A stretch of DNA of 64,000 nt from Ornithinimicrobium sufpigmenti (GTDB taxonomy: Bacteria; Actinomycetota; Actinomycetes; Actinomycetales; Dermatophilaceae): the NCBI RefSeq assembly GCF_004322775.1, contig NZ_CP036403.1, forward strand, positions 186,001-250,000. The letters run 5' to 3'. Positions 16,556 to 24,654 of this stretch are shown here, one piece after another. The notes beneath the pieces were generated by a model. That model was not told the origin of the DNA. It did not search any database and was given only the letters and a program-made list of their open reading frames with translations. Both the position numbers and the translations under genes were made by a program. Each line of letters begins with the position of its first letter. The stretch's first letter is position 1.

Positions 16556-17509
16556 TCAGTCGGTGGTCGCGCCCGGCTTCTCCTGCCCCGAGGCCCCGCT
16601 CTCTGACGGCTCCATGGCGAGCGCCGGGACGGGCGGGTGGCGACGCGCCCACCACAGCAGGCCGACGCCGAGCAGGATGAGCGGCACGGTCAGCCACTGG
16701 CCCATCGACAGCCCGGTCGTCTCGACCAGCCAGGTCAGCTGGGAGTCGGGCTCGCGGAAGAACTCGACGACGAACCGTGCCAGTCCGAGCGTGAGCGCGA
16801 AGACGCCCGCCAGCAGGCCGGGCCGCAGCCGGGCCCCGGTCCGCCAGAACAGCCAGCTCAGGACCAGCAGGGGGATGAGTCCCTCGCCGATGGCCTGGTA
16901 GAGCTGGCTCGGGTGCCGGGCCTGATCGTCGGCGGCCGGGAAGACCATGGCCCAGGGCACGTCGCCCGGGCGACCCCACAGCTCCCCGTTGACGAAGTTG
17001 GCCAGCCGGCCCAGCAGCATGCCCAGCGGCACCACGGTGGCGACGTAGTCGGTCACCCGCAGCACGTTGAGCCGGTGCCGCCAGGCCACCCAGCCGACGG
17101 CGAGCAGCACGCCGATGAGCCCGCCGTGGAAGCTCATCCCGCCCTCCCAGACCTTGAGCAGGTTCAGCGAGGTGAGCAGGCTGGGGTTGTAGAAGAGCGC
17201 ATAGCCCAGGCGGCCGCCGGCGATGATGCCGATGATGACGCCGAGGATGAGGGTGTCGAGCTGGTCCCGGTCCATCGGCGACCCGGGGCGGCGGATCATC
17301 CGGGTCAGCAGCCAGTAGCCGCCGAGGATCCCGACCAGGTAGGCCAGGGAGTAGAACCTGAGCGTGAGCGGTCCGAGCTCGATTCCCTGCCGCAGCCCCA
17401 GCTCGTCCCACTGCAGCGGCTCTCCGGAGGCGGCGAGCACGCCGGGATCGGTCATGAGCCCCGACCCGGGGTCGGTCACGAGGTGGGCCAGGTAGGTCAG
17501 CAGCAGCAC
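16556..17509 (-). CDS. lgt: prolipoprotein diacylglyceryl transferase
   Basis: A 317-residue seven-helix membrane enzyme that transfers diacylglycerol from phosphatidylglycerol to the lipobox cysteine of prolipoproteins. The Lgt signature GRLANFVNGELWGRP is present, as are GGMSFHGGLIG and RHPSQLYQAIGEG. The C-terminal tail is polar and dispensable-looking. The start is taken as GTG at 17507-17509 because a TAGGGT box read on the reverse strand ends 6 nt before it. The lipoprotein in this window (binding protein, Cys25) is one of its likely substrates. Confidence 0.94.
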   Translation of the reverse strand: MLLLTYLAHLVTDPGSGLMTDPGVLAASGEPLQWDELGLRQGIELGPLTLRFYSLAYLVGILGGYWLLTRMIRRPGSPMDRDQLDTLILGVIIGIIAGGRLGYALFYNPSLLTSLNLLKVWEGGMSFHGGLIGVLLAVGWVAWRHRLNVLRVTDYVATVVPLGMLLGRLANFVNGELWGRPGDVPWAMVFPAADDQARHPSQLYQAIGEGLIPLLVLSWLFWRTGARLRPGLLAGVFALTLGLARFVVEFFREPDSQLTWLVETTGLSMGQWLTVPLILLGVGLLWWARRHPPVPALAMEPSESGASGQEKPGATTD

Positions 17510-17569
17510 GCCTCGACCCTAGCCGGTGCGTCTGGGCACGGCAGGGGCATGGCAGGGGCCCACCATCTC

Positions 17570-17812
17570 CCCGACAGAACACGCCAAAAGGCCCGACAGA
17601 ACACGCGAGAAGGCTTTTCAGAACACGGGAGAAGGCTTTTCAGAACACGTGAGAAGGTGCGACCGGACACGTCATCCCGACTGCTGATCCTGCTCGCGAG
17701 GTCAGAGGCGCGGGGCGATCTCGTGTAGACGGTGTTCCCGTGTCCGGTCGGGCTCCTTCCCGTGTTCGGTCGGGCTCTTTCCCGTGTCCGGTCGGGCCCT
17801 TTTCCCGTGTTC
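17570..17812. repeat. 22-bp periodic repeat array, head-to-head halves
   Basis: Five plus-oriented copies of a unit near CCGACMGRACACGGGARAAG have their G[AG]ACAC core at 17577, 17599, 17621, 17643 and 17665, exactly 22 bp apart. After a 60-bp non-repetitive centre, four inverted copies (core GTGTYC) lie at 17740, 17762, 17784 and 17807, with one more near 17732. The array fills the gap between the lgt start and the IS630 element; no gene is seen in it. Role unknown. Confidence 0.92.
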
Positions 17813-17818
17813 GGTGAC

Positions 17819-18892
17819 CTAGTGGCCCGCGTTTGAAGTTGCTTGACGGTTCGCTTTCTTGAGAATCTCGTCGGCGGTCTTGGTCCACACGAACGGGTGG
17901 CACCGGTCGTTCCAGCCGTCTATGAAGGCGCGGATCTTGGCGTTGAGGTCCTTGACGGAGCCGAAGCTGCCGCGGTGGATGGCCTGGCGCTCGATGATGG
18001 AGAACCAGACCTCGACCAGGTTGAGCCAGGAGCCAGAGGTTGGGGTGTGGTGGACGTGGATGCGTGGGTTCTTGTCCAGCCAGGTCCGGACCTCGGCCTT
18101 CTTGTGGGTGGCGTAGTTGTCCATCACCAGGTGCAGCTCGCCTTCGGGGTAGGCGCGGGCGACCTGCTTGAGGAACGCGAGGAACTCCTGGTGCCGGTGC
18201 CGGGGCTTGCAGGCGCCGGTGACCTTGCCGGTGGCGATCTCCAGCGCCGCGAACAGCGTGGTCGTCCCGTGCCGCTTGTAGTCGTGGGTGCGCCGCTGGG
18301 GCAGGCCGGGTTGCATCGGCAACATGGGCGCGGTCCGGTCCAGCGCCTGGATCTGGGACTTCTCGTCCACGCAGAGCACGATCGCGTTCTCCGGCGGTTC
18401 CAGGTAGAGACCGACCACGTCGGTGACCTTGGCCACCAGCTCGGGGTCGGTGGAGAACTTGAACGTCTCGACCCGCCACGGTTGCACCCCGTACTCGCGC
18501 CAGGCCCGCGCCACGGTCGCGTCCCCGATCCCCAGGTGCTTGGCCAGCAACCGGGTCGACCAGTGCGTCACCCCCAACTTCTTGGGCGGCGGCGTCAGCG
18601 TGGCCGCGACCACGTCACGGTGATCCACCTGCCGGGGCCGGCCCGACCGTGGTTCGTCGAGCAGCCCGTCCAGTCCCTTGTCCTGGTACCGGGCCCGCCA
18701 CTTGATCACCGTCGTCCTGCTCGTGCCCAACCGGTCCGCGATCGCCTCGTTCGCCTCACCGGCCGACGCGGCCAGCACGATCCGGGCACGCAACACCAGC
18801 CCGGCACGCGTCGCCGTCGACCGGGTCCACCGCACCAATTGATCTCGGTCGTCCTCGCGCAGCATCAGGGCCGGGGCAGGTCGATTCGCCAT
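17819..18892 (-). CDS. IS630-family transposase
   Basis: A 357-residue full-length transposase. An N-terminal helix-turn-helix (NEAIADRLGTSRTTVIKWRARYQ) is followed by a second DNA-binding part and a DDE catalytic domain: D176 in LCVDEKSQ, D258 in LVMDNYATHKK and E294 in NLVEVWFS. All three acidic residues are present, so it may be active. The stop codon TAG overlaps the element's end (CTAG at 17819-17822). No second ORF or passenger gene is present. It was probably gained recently, since frame and catalytic triad are intact. Confidence 0.95.
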   Translation of the reverse strand: MANRPAPALMLREDDRDQLVRWTRSTATRAGLVLRARIVLAASAGEANEAIADRLGTSRTTVIKWRARYQDKGLDGLLDEPRSGRPRQVDHRDVVAATLTPPPKKLGVTHWSTRLLAKHLGIGDATVARAWREYGVQPWRVETFKFSTDPELVAKVTDVVGLYLEPPENAIVLCVDEKSQIQALDRTAPMLPMQPGLPQRRTHDYKRHGTTTLFAALEIATGKVTGACKPRHRHQEFLAFLKQVARAYPEGELHLVMDNYATHKKAEVRTWLDKNPRIHVHHTPTSGSWLNLVEVWFSIIERQAIHRGSFGSVKDLNAKIRAFIDGWNDRCHPFVWTKTADEILKKANRQATSNAGH

Positions 18893-18945
18893 ACTCCATG
18901 ATCCCAGCCCAACAACCGTTTAGGAACTAACGACGCGCCGCACTA
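17820..18945 (-). mobile_element. IS630-family insertion sequence
   Basis: The element runs between two TA dinucleotides, each in a CTAG context (17819-17822 and 18943-18946), fitting the TA target duplication of IS630/Tc1 elements. The ends are imperfect inverted repeats of about 31 bp sharing CTAGTG, CGCGT, AGTT and ACGG blocks in register. It inserted between the 22-bp repeat array and the stop codon of the hydrolase gene. The TAG stop of that gene is rebuilt by the target TA, so the protein is unchanged. Confidence 0.85.
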
Positions 18946-20007
18946 GTCGCCGAAGGCGGTCAGGACCTCGGCGCGGGGGACGTCGGCGACGGAGGCGTGC
19001 GTCCAGCGCGGGGAGCGGTCCTTGTCGACCAGCTGGGCGCGGACCCCCTCGGCGAAGTCGGGGTGCCTGGCGAAGGCCGGACCCAGCGACAGGTCCTGGG
19101 CCAGGACCCCAGCCAGATCGAGGGATGCCGCCCGCCGGAGCGCCTCCAGGGTCACTGCGACCGAGTGCGGGGACCGCGACGCGATCGTCTCCGCCGCCTC
19201 CCGTGCCTCCGGCTCCGGCCGGGCGCGCAGTCGCTCGAGGATCTCCGCGGCGTCGTCCCCGGCGTAGCACTCGTCGACCCAGCCCCGTTGGGCCTGCAGC
19301 CACGACTCGGCCTCGTCGCCGCCGAGCGCCCCCACCAGCTGCGTCAGCGCCGCGGCGTCCAGCGTCGGGTCCTCGCGCAGCGCGTCCACCAGGCGGGCAT
19401 GGGCGTCGCGAGGTACCTGCGCGTCCGCGAGCCCGAGCAGCACCGCGTCCGCGCCGCTCACCGGTGATCCGGTGAGGGCGAGGTGGGTGCCGGTCTGCCC
19501 AGGAGCCCGAGCCAGCAGGTGCAGCACCCCGACGTCGGGGAAGAAGCCGATGATGACCTCGGGCATGGCCAGCTGGGTGCGCTCGGTGACGAGGCGGACT
19601 GACCCGTGCGTGGACACCCCGAGCCCGCCGCCCATGACGATGCCGTCCATCCAGGCGATGTAGGGCTTGGGGAAGTCGGCGATCAGCTGGTTGACGGCAT
19701 ACTCCGCCTCCCAGTAGTCGACCGGCAGCTGCACGTCCCCCGCCACGACGGCCTCCCGCAGCGCCCGGACGTCGCCGCCCGCGCACAGCCCGCGCTCGCC
19801 GGCCCCCTCGATGAGGACGGCCCGCACGCTCTCGTCCGCCGCCCAGTCGGTGAGCACCTGCCGCAGCGAGTCGACCGAGGCCTGGTCGAGGGCGTTGATG
19901 GCCCGGGGCCGGTTCAGCCGGATCCGCCCGAGGGGACCGTCCACCGCATACAGAACCTCGTCCCCGTGCCCGGCCGCGGGCGTCCACCTGACCTGTTCCT
20001 CGCTCAT
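18943..20007 (-). CDS. 3-hydroxyisobutyryl-CoA hydrolase / enoyl-CoA hydratase family
   Basis: A 354-residue crotonase-fold protein. Motifs GLCAGGDVRAL (first oxyanion-hole strand), MDGIVMGGGLGVSTHGS (second) and MPEVIIGFFPDVG (catalytic Glu region), and the length near 350, fit 3-hydroxyisobutyryl-CoA hydrolase of valine breakdown rather than a 260-residue enoyl-CoA hydratase. The start is ATG 20005-20007, with TAGAGT on the reverse strand at 20016-20021. Its start codon is 37 bp from that of the divergent DUF5926 gene, so the promoters overlap. The 3' end abuts the IS element, which reproduces its TAG stop. Confidence 0.88.
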   Translation of the reverse strand: MSEEQVRWTPAAGHGDEVLYAVDGPLGRIRLNRPRAINALDQASVDSLRQVLTDWAADESVRAVLIEGAGERGLCAGGDVRALREAVVAGDVQLPVDYWEAEYAVNQLIADFPKPYIAWMDGIVMGGGLGVSTHGSVRLVTERTQLAMPEVIIGFFPDVGVLHLLARAPGQTGTHLALTGSPVSGADAVLLGLADAQVPRDAHARLVDALREDPTLDAAALTQLVGALGGDEAESWLQAQRGWVDECYAGDDAAEILERLRARPEPEAREAAETIASRSPHSVAVTLEALRRAASLDLAGVLAQDLSLGPAFARHPDFAEGVRAQLVDKDRSPRWTHASVADVPRAEVLTAFGD

Positions 20008-20015
20008 GTCCAGCC

Positions 20016-20037
20016 ACTCTAACGACGCACGTAGACT
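20016..20037. promoter_or_regulatory. overlapping divergent leaderless promoters
   Basis: Reverse-strand -10 TAGAGT (20016-20021) serves the hydrolase starting at 20007. Forward -10 TAGACT (20032-20037) serves the DUF5926 gene starting at 20045. Each -35 zone would fall at the other gene's start, so RNA polymerase can probably occupy only one promoter at a time (inference). Confidence 0.55.
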
Positions 20038-20044
20038 CCCCCGC

Positions 20045-20950
20045 ATGGGTAAGGCATCACGCAAGAAGCGGCAGGCCACGGGTTCGTCGGAGCAGAAGGC
20101 GCAGCGCGCACCGTTCGTCGCCCGCCCCTTCGAGGGGCTGGCTGACGAGAGCGACTGGGTGGCGATGCGCGAGATCCTCCCCGCGGCGACCGCGACCGTG
20201 CAGGTCGTCATCCCCGAGGGGTTGCAGGTCGGCGGACGTGACGTCCCCGCGGGCGAGCGCGAGATCACGCTCGTGTCCGTGCTGCCCGCCGCGATGCCGG
20301 CCGTGCACCGCGATACCGGCGAGGTGCTGGTGGCCCTGCAGTCCCGCACGTCCAGCGGTGACGCCTCCCGCGACGTGGCCCAGGCGATCCTCACCGCGCT
20401 GGCCAGCGAGCCGGGCACCTCGATCAACTCCGTGCGCCCGGCGAGCGCCGACACCCCGCGGCTGCAGGACCTGCTGCCCGAGGGGCAGCGTCTCGAGGTC
20501 CAGGTGCAGGACGACTTCGGCTTCTGGCTCGGCGAGAACGCCACAGAGGAGCAGAAGGCGGCCCTGCAGGAGATGAACGACACCGCCGTGCCGATGGCCC
20601 GGGTCGAGGGTGCACCCTCCGCCTTCTGGTGCCACATGAGCGGCCGCAGCTATATCCGGTGGATCCTCGAGCAGGACGAGGACACCGCACTCGAGGCGCT
20701 CTCCCGCCTGTCCGCCGCCGGCGAGCACACCCTGGGTGACGACACAGACCTGCTCGGTGCCTTCCGCGCCTGCGGGCTGCTGGTCCCGGTCCTGGAGGTC
20801 GACCCGCAGAGCGAGGCCGCCTCCCATGCCGACGCGCTCGCGCAGCTGCAGGCGCGCTACGAGAAGGCGCTGCAGCAGGAGGGCGAGCTGACCGCCGAGG
20901 AGCGTCGGGCTCGCAACGGCCTGGTCTCCCGCCAGGTCACCCTGCGCTGA
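20045..20950 (+). CDS. DUF5926 family protein
   Basis: A 301-residue soluble protein matching the actinobacterial DUF5926 family as I know it: a basic N-terminus MGKASRKKRQATGSSEQKAQ, then FVARPFEGLADESDWVAMREILPAATA, and a C-terminal helix with AQLQARYEKALQQEGELTAEERRAR. There is one conserved Trp-Cys-His (FWCHMSG). Function is unknown; the Lys/Arg-rich start could bind nucleic acid. The ATG at 20045 is 7 nt after a TAGACT box. It is followed 19 bp later by a glycosyltransferase gene in the same direction. Confidence 0.85.
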   Translation: MGKASRKKRQATGSSEQKAQRAPFVARPFEGLADESDWVAMREILPAATATVQVVIPEGLQVGGRDVPAGEREITLVSVLPAAMPAVHRDTGEVLVALQSRTSSGDASRDVAQAILTALASEPGTSINSVRPASADTPRLQDLLPEGQRLEVQVQDDFGFWLGENATEEQKAALQEMNDTAVPMARVEGAPSAFWCHMSGRSYIRWILEQDEDTALEALSRLSAAGEHTLGDDTDLLGAFRACGLLVPVLEVDPQSEAASHADALAQLQARYEKALQQEGELTAEERRARNGLVSRQVTLR

Positions 20951-20969
20951 CCTCAGACGCGGGTATGCC

Positions 20970-21860
20970 GTGAGCGCGCTCCCCTCCTCTCGGCCACTCG
21001 AGCCCTCCGGGCCGCTCGAGGTGGTCGCGGTCGTCCCGGCCAAGGACGAGGAGACCCGCATCGGGGCCACGATCGCCGCGCTCGAGCAGCTCGGCACCGT
21101 CGGGTGGATCGTGGTGGTCGACGACGGGTCGACCGACCAGACCGCGGCGGTCGCGGAGTGGACCGGCGGGGTCGAGGTGGTGCGGCACGACCGCAACCGC
21201 GGCAAGGCCGCGGCCATGACGACCGGTGCCGCCCGGGCCGCCGAGCTCGCGCCCGGGGCGCCTGTGCTCTTCGTCGACGCCGACCTGGAGGCCTCGGCCG
21301 GGAACCTGGGGCCGGTGGTCGAACCGGTGCTGGCCGGGGAGGCCGACATGACGATCGCCGTGCTGTCACCGCAGTCGCGTGCCGGTGGCGGCTTCGGGAT
21401 CGTGGTGCGCACCGCCCGGGACGGCATCCGTCGGTTGACCGGCTGGGCCCCGACCCAGCCGCTGTCTGGTCAGCGCTGTCTGAGCCGTGAGGCTCTGGAC
21501 GCGGCACTGCCGCTGGCGTCCGGCTGGGGCGTGGAGGTCGGGCTGACCGTCGACGTGCTCCGGGCTGGAGGCCGGGTGCTGGAGGTGCCGTGCGAGCTGC
21601 ACCACCGCGTCACCGGCCGCGACCTGCGCTCGCAGGTGCACCGGGCGCGTCAGCTCGCGGACGTCAGCCGCGCTCTGGTCGACCGGTCAGGGGCGAGGGA
21701 GAAGGCCACTGCGAGGGTCGCGGCGACTGCGCAGCAGGCGCGCGGGCTGGCCGGTCGAGGGGCGCGCGGTGCCGCCAGCGGCGTCATGCGCGGGGTGACG
21801 ACGGCCGTCAGTTCCGCCTCCCGACGGTTGCCGCGGAAGACGGAGGACCGCCAGCCTTGA
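20970..21860 (+). CDS. family 2 glycosyltransferase
   Basis: A 296-residue GT-A fold glycosyltransferase. The nucleotide-sugar half is clear: VVAVVPAKDEETRIGATIAALE, VVVDDGSTDQT, then the metal-binding LFVDADLEA. The acceptor half contains the QPLSGQRCLSREAL motif. There is no transmembrane helix, so it is cytoplasmic, with a basic, Ala/Arg-rich tail of about 60 residues. It resembles polyprenyl-phosphate or glucosyl-3-phosphoglycerate-type GT2s; the substrate is undecided. The start is GTG at 20970. Its 3' end overlaps the 3' end of the convergent membrane protein gene by 53 bp. Confidence 0.85.
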   Translation: MSALPSSRPLEPSGPLEVVAVVPAKDEETRIGATIAALEQLGTVGWIVVVDDGSTDQTAAVAEWTGGVEVVRHDRNRGKAAAMTTGAARAAELAPGAPVLFVDADLEASAGNLGPVVEPVLAGEADMTIAVLSPQSRAGGGFGIVVRTARDGIRRLTGWAPTQPLSGQRCLSREALDAALPLASGWGVEVGLTVDVLRAGGRVLEVPCELHHRVTGRDLRSQVHRARQLADVSRALVDRSGAREKATARVAATAQQARGLAGRGARGAASGVMRGVTTAVSSASRRLPRKTEDRQP

Positions 21861-24108
21861 GTGTCGAGGCCTGGGGGTGGGCCAGGAGGGCCACACCTGC
21901 GGCGATGAGCACCGCCAGGCAGGCGCCCATCGCGGGCAGGCCGGAGTCGTTGAGGAGCCAGGCCAGGATCATGGCGGCCACAGCGGCGAGGGCCGCGGGG
22001 CGGGCGCCGGCATGCTGCCAGAGCCGCTCGGACCAGGCCGGTCGCCTGATGATGACCAGGATCATCAGGATCAGGAGAAGGACCACGAGCCAGGCGATCG
22101 GGTAGTTGAGCAGGATCCCCAGGCTCTGCGCCAGCTTGCGGCTGACGATCCGCCAGGCCTCGCCGTCCAGGACGGACTGCACGAAACCGCCCAGGTGGGT
22201 ACGCCGCTCCGGCCCGCGGAGCCAGTCCAGCGCCATGAGTGCCGCGGCGGCCAGCCCGCCGGCGACCGCCACGCCCAGCAACGAGCGCCAGGTCCAACGG
22301 ATGCCGAGGGCGTGCAGGACCAGAAGGCCGGTCGCGACCACCAGGGCCGGCACCCCGCCGAAGTCGGCACCGGCTGTCGGTGCGCCGTTGAGCACGGTGG
22401 CGCCCAGCCCGACGAGTGCCACGGCCGCCGCTGCCTGTCGAGGTCGGTCGCGCAGCCAGGTCAGCAGTGCAGCCATCACCACCAGGGTGGCCCCGAGGGT
22501 GAGCCCCAGGCCGACGTTGCCCTGCCCGTAGAAGCGACCTGCGGTGACGGGCTGAAGCCCCAGCACGGACACCAGCCCGAGCCGCGCGGACCAGAGCACG
22601 TCGACGTAGATCACCACCACCGTGATTGCAGCGATGACCGCCGGTGGTCCGAGAGGGTCCGCCCGCCAAGGCCCCGCCCACGCGACCGCCGCGACCACGA
22701 GTGAGCACAGCGCGACGGCACCGAGGAGCGCTAGCGACGGCTGACCGGCACGCCACCACGGGAACAGCCCCGCCAGCCACGTCGCGACCGGACCGGCCAG
22801 CGCGAAGCTCGCGGCGACGAGGACGAGGAGCCTGCCGGTAGGTCTGGCGCGGCCGCGCTGCCGTCCCCAGCGGAGCAACGCCGTGCCCAGCGCCAGCAGC
22901 CCCAGCGCGGCCGCGACCAGGACCCCGAGCACCAGTGGGGCGACCGCCTTGACCCAGGAAATTCCACCAGCGAGGTCTTTCGCCTGGGCGATCGCCGCCT
23001 CGCCAGCTGACGTGACACCGGCTGCTGGGTTGCCAACCCCGGGACCATCGGGCTCCTCCGGGTCGGTGTCCGGCGCGCCGGCGACCACGGACTGACCGGC
23101 CAACGGCGCCGCGGTCGGCACCTCGACCCCCGCGAGCGACAGCAGGGTGGGCGTCAGGTCGGTCAGCTGCACCAGGCTGGCCTGACGCGTGGTCCCCGAC
23201 GTCAGGGCCGCTGCCCCCGGGTGCTCGCCGACGGGGGCGGCCACCAGCACCTGGGCCGTGGGTCCGGAGGCCGGTTCGTGGCCCATCCCGGCGACCAGGA
23301 GCGTCGTCCCGTCCGGCAGCCCCTCGGCCAGTTCGCCGACGGCCGCATCGAGCTCGGCCAGCACGTCCGAGCGGTCTCCCGGGTGGACCTGCGGCCCGGA
23401 CACCAGGTGGATGCGGCACCTGGTCTCCAGATCGGACGGCACCTCCAGACCGGTAGCCCGCACCACCGCCGCCCGCCCGTCCGCGTCGGCCGCGCCGATG
23501 ACCGCTGCAGGGCCGTAGGCCGCGACGCACGTCCCACCCTGCTCCGCCAAGCCGGCCAGGGTGCCCAGCTGGGGGCCGAGCGCACGCCCGGCCGCGGCCT
23601 CCTCCCAGGAGCGCCAGCGCTGCTCGTCCACCTGCTCGTCCACCTGCTCGTCGGTCTGCTCGTCGGTCTGCTGGCCGATGACCGCGGTCCGGGTCCCCGT
23701 CCCGTCGGCGTCCCCACCCTCCACGTCAGGGCCCTCGGCATCTCCGCACCCCGGCAGGTCCGTCGCCGCCCGCTGCCCGGCCCCCACCGTCAACCACGCG
23801 TCGGCCTCGCAGGTCACCTCGTGGGTCCCGCGCAGGACCAGGGCCGCTGACCCGCCCTCCATGCCCAGGCGCGCCAGTTCCGGCGTCGTCTCCGGCGACA
23901 CCAGGTCCCACGTCAGCCCCGGCACCCCGATGAGCACGGCCTGGCGCTCCTCCGTCGGCAGGTCGGCCGACGTCCCGAGCGCGACCCTGTCGTCCGGCTC
24001 GGCGACGGAGGGTGCCACCCCGACCCACGCCGCGAACGCCGCCAGGAGCCACCCGACCAGCACGGACACCACGAGCGCCCACGCGCCCACGGTGCGGCGT
24101 GACCGCAT
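21808..24108 (-). CDS. large polytopic membrane protein with extracytoplasmic alkaline phosphatase-like domain
   Basis: A 766-residue protein. It has a signal-anchor helix at about 10-30, then about 370 residues that look extracytoplasmic and contain VLIGVPGLTWD and LTDLTPTLLSLAGV, reminiscent of alkaline phosphatase/sulfatase-like folds. From about residue 395 come roughly ten transmembrane helices. A low-complexity TDEQTDEQVDEQVDEQ stretch is encoded by four 12-bp repeats (23620-23667). GCAGGAGGTGG precedes the ATG at 24106-24108; upstream in-frame codons are a shadow. Convergent overlap and position beside a GT2 gene suggest cell-envelope work, but no function is assigned. Confidence 0.75.
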   Translation of the reverse strand: MRSRRTVGAWALVVSVLVGWLLAAFAAWVGVAPSVAEPDDRVALGTSADLPTEERQAVLIGVPGLTWDLVSPETTPELARLGMEGGSAALVLRGTHEVTCEADAWLTVGAGQRAATDLPGCGDAEGPDVEGGDADGTGTRTAVIGQQTDEQTDEQVDEQVDEQRWRSWEEAAAGRALGPQLGTLAGLAEQGGTCVAAYGPAAVIGAADADGRAAVVRATGLEVPSDLETRCRIHLVSGPQVHPGDRSDVLAELDAAVGELAEGLPDGTTLLVAGMGHEPASGPTAQVLVAAPVGEHPGAAALTSGTTRQASLVQLTDLTPTLLSLAGVEVPTAAPLAGQSVVAGAPDTDPEEPDGPGVGNPAAGVTSAGEAAIAQAKDLAGGISWVKAVAPLVLGVLVAAALGLLALGTALLRWGRQRGRARPTGRLLVLVAASFALAGPVATWLAGLFPWWRAGQPSLALLGAVALCSLVVAAVAWAGPWRADPLGPPAVIAAITVVVIYVDVLWSARLGLVSVLGLQPVTAGRFYGQGNVGLGLTLGATLVVMAALLTWLRDRPRQAAAAVALVGLGATVLNGAPTAGADFGGVPALVVATGLLVLHALGIRWTWRSLLGVAVAGGLAAAALMALDWLRGPERRTHLGGFVQSVLDGEAWRIVSRKLAQSLGILLNYPIAWLVVLLLILMILVIIRRPAWSERLWQHAGARPAALAAVAAMILAWLLNDSGLPAMGACLAVLIAAGVALLAHPQASTLKAGGPPSSAATVGRRN

Positions 24109-24186
24109 ACTCCACCTCCTGCCGGCCGGTGACGGCATGGTTGCACGGGTGACCGACAGGAGCCTGGACGGCATACCCTGGGCCCC

Positions 24187-24627
24187 GTGAATCATGAGGT
24201 GCTGACCTGGGTCGCGGTGGGGGTGGCGGTGCTCGCGCTGCTGCTCGCGGTGGTGGCCTGGGTACGCCTGCGGGTCGTCGACCGACGGCTCGGGTCGCTG
24301 ATCGACGCGGGGGCGCCGACCACGCCGGAACGGGAGCGTATAGAGGCGCTGGAGGGCGAGGTGGACGCCCTGCGCGGTGACCTCGCGCAGGCCCTCCGGC
24401 ACGTCGCGGTGGTGCGGTATGACGCGTTCGGCGACATGGGCGGGCGGATGAGCTTCTCGGCCGCGATCGTCGACGACACCGGCGACGGCATGGTGATCAG
24501 CTCGATCCATGCACGGGGGGAGAGCCGCACCTACGCCAAGGGCATCGTCGGCGGCGACTCCGAGATCGTGCTCACCCCCGAGGAGCGGCAGGCGCTGGAC
24601 GCTGCACGGACGGGCAGCGAGAACTGA
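24187..24627 (+). CDS. DUF4446 family membrane-anchored protein
   Basis: A 146-residue protein: one N-terminal transmembrane helix (about residues 5-28), a coiled-coil-like stretch (ERIEALEGEVDALRGDLAQAL), then the conserved DUF4446 core VAVVRYDAFGDMGGRMSFSAAIVD and GVMVISS-like strands ending in TPEERQALDAA. The core matches the family well. The start is GTG at 24187, 7 nt after a TACCCT box (24174-24179). It converges with the kinase gene. Function of the family is unknown. Confidence 0.88.
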   Translation: MNHEVLTWVAVGVAVLALLLAVVAWVRLRVVDRRLGSLIDAGAPTTPERERIEALEGEVDALRGDLAQALRHVAVVRYDAFGDMGGRMSFSAAIVDDTGDGMVISSIHARGESRTYAKGIVGGDSEIVLTPEERQALDAARTGSEN

Positions 24628-24654
24628 CCGCGGGCGCGACCCAAGGAGGCTGCC

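Noticed and set aside
17570..17812. CRISPR array
   Set aside because: Units are contiguous at 22 bp with no unique spacers and no cas genes nearby.
17820..20007. Truncation of the hydrolase gene by the IS
   Set aside because: The TA target is the stop codon itself and the duplication rebuilds TAG. The hydrolase has full length and all motifs.
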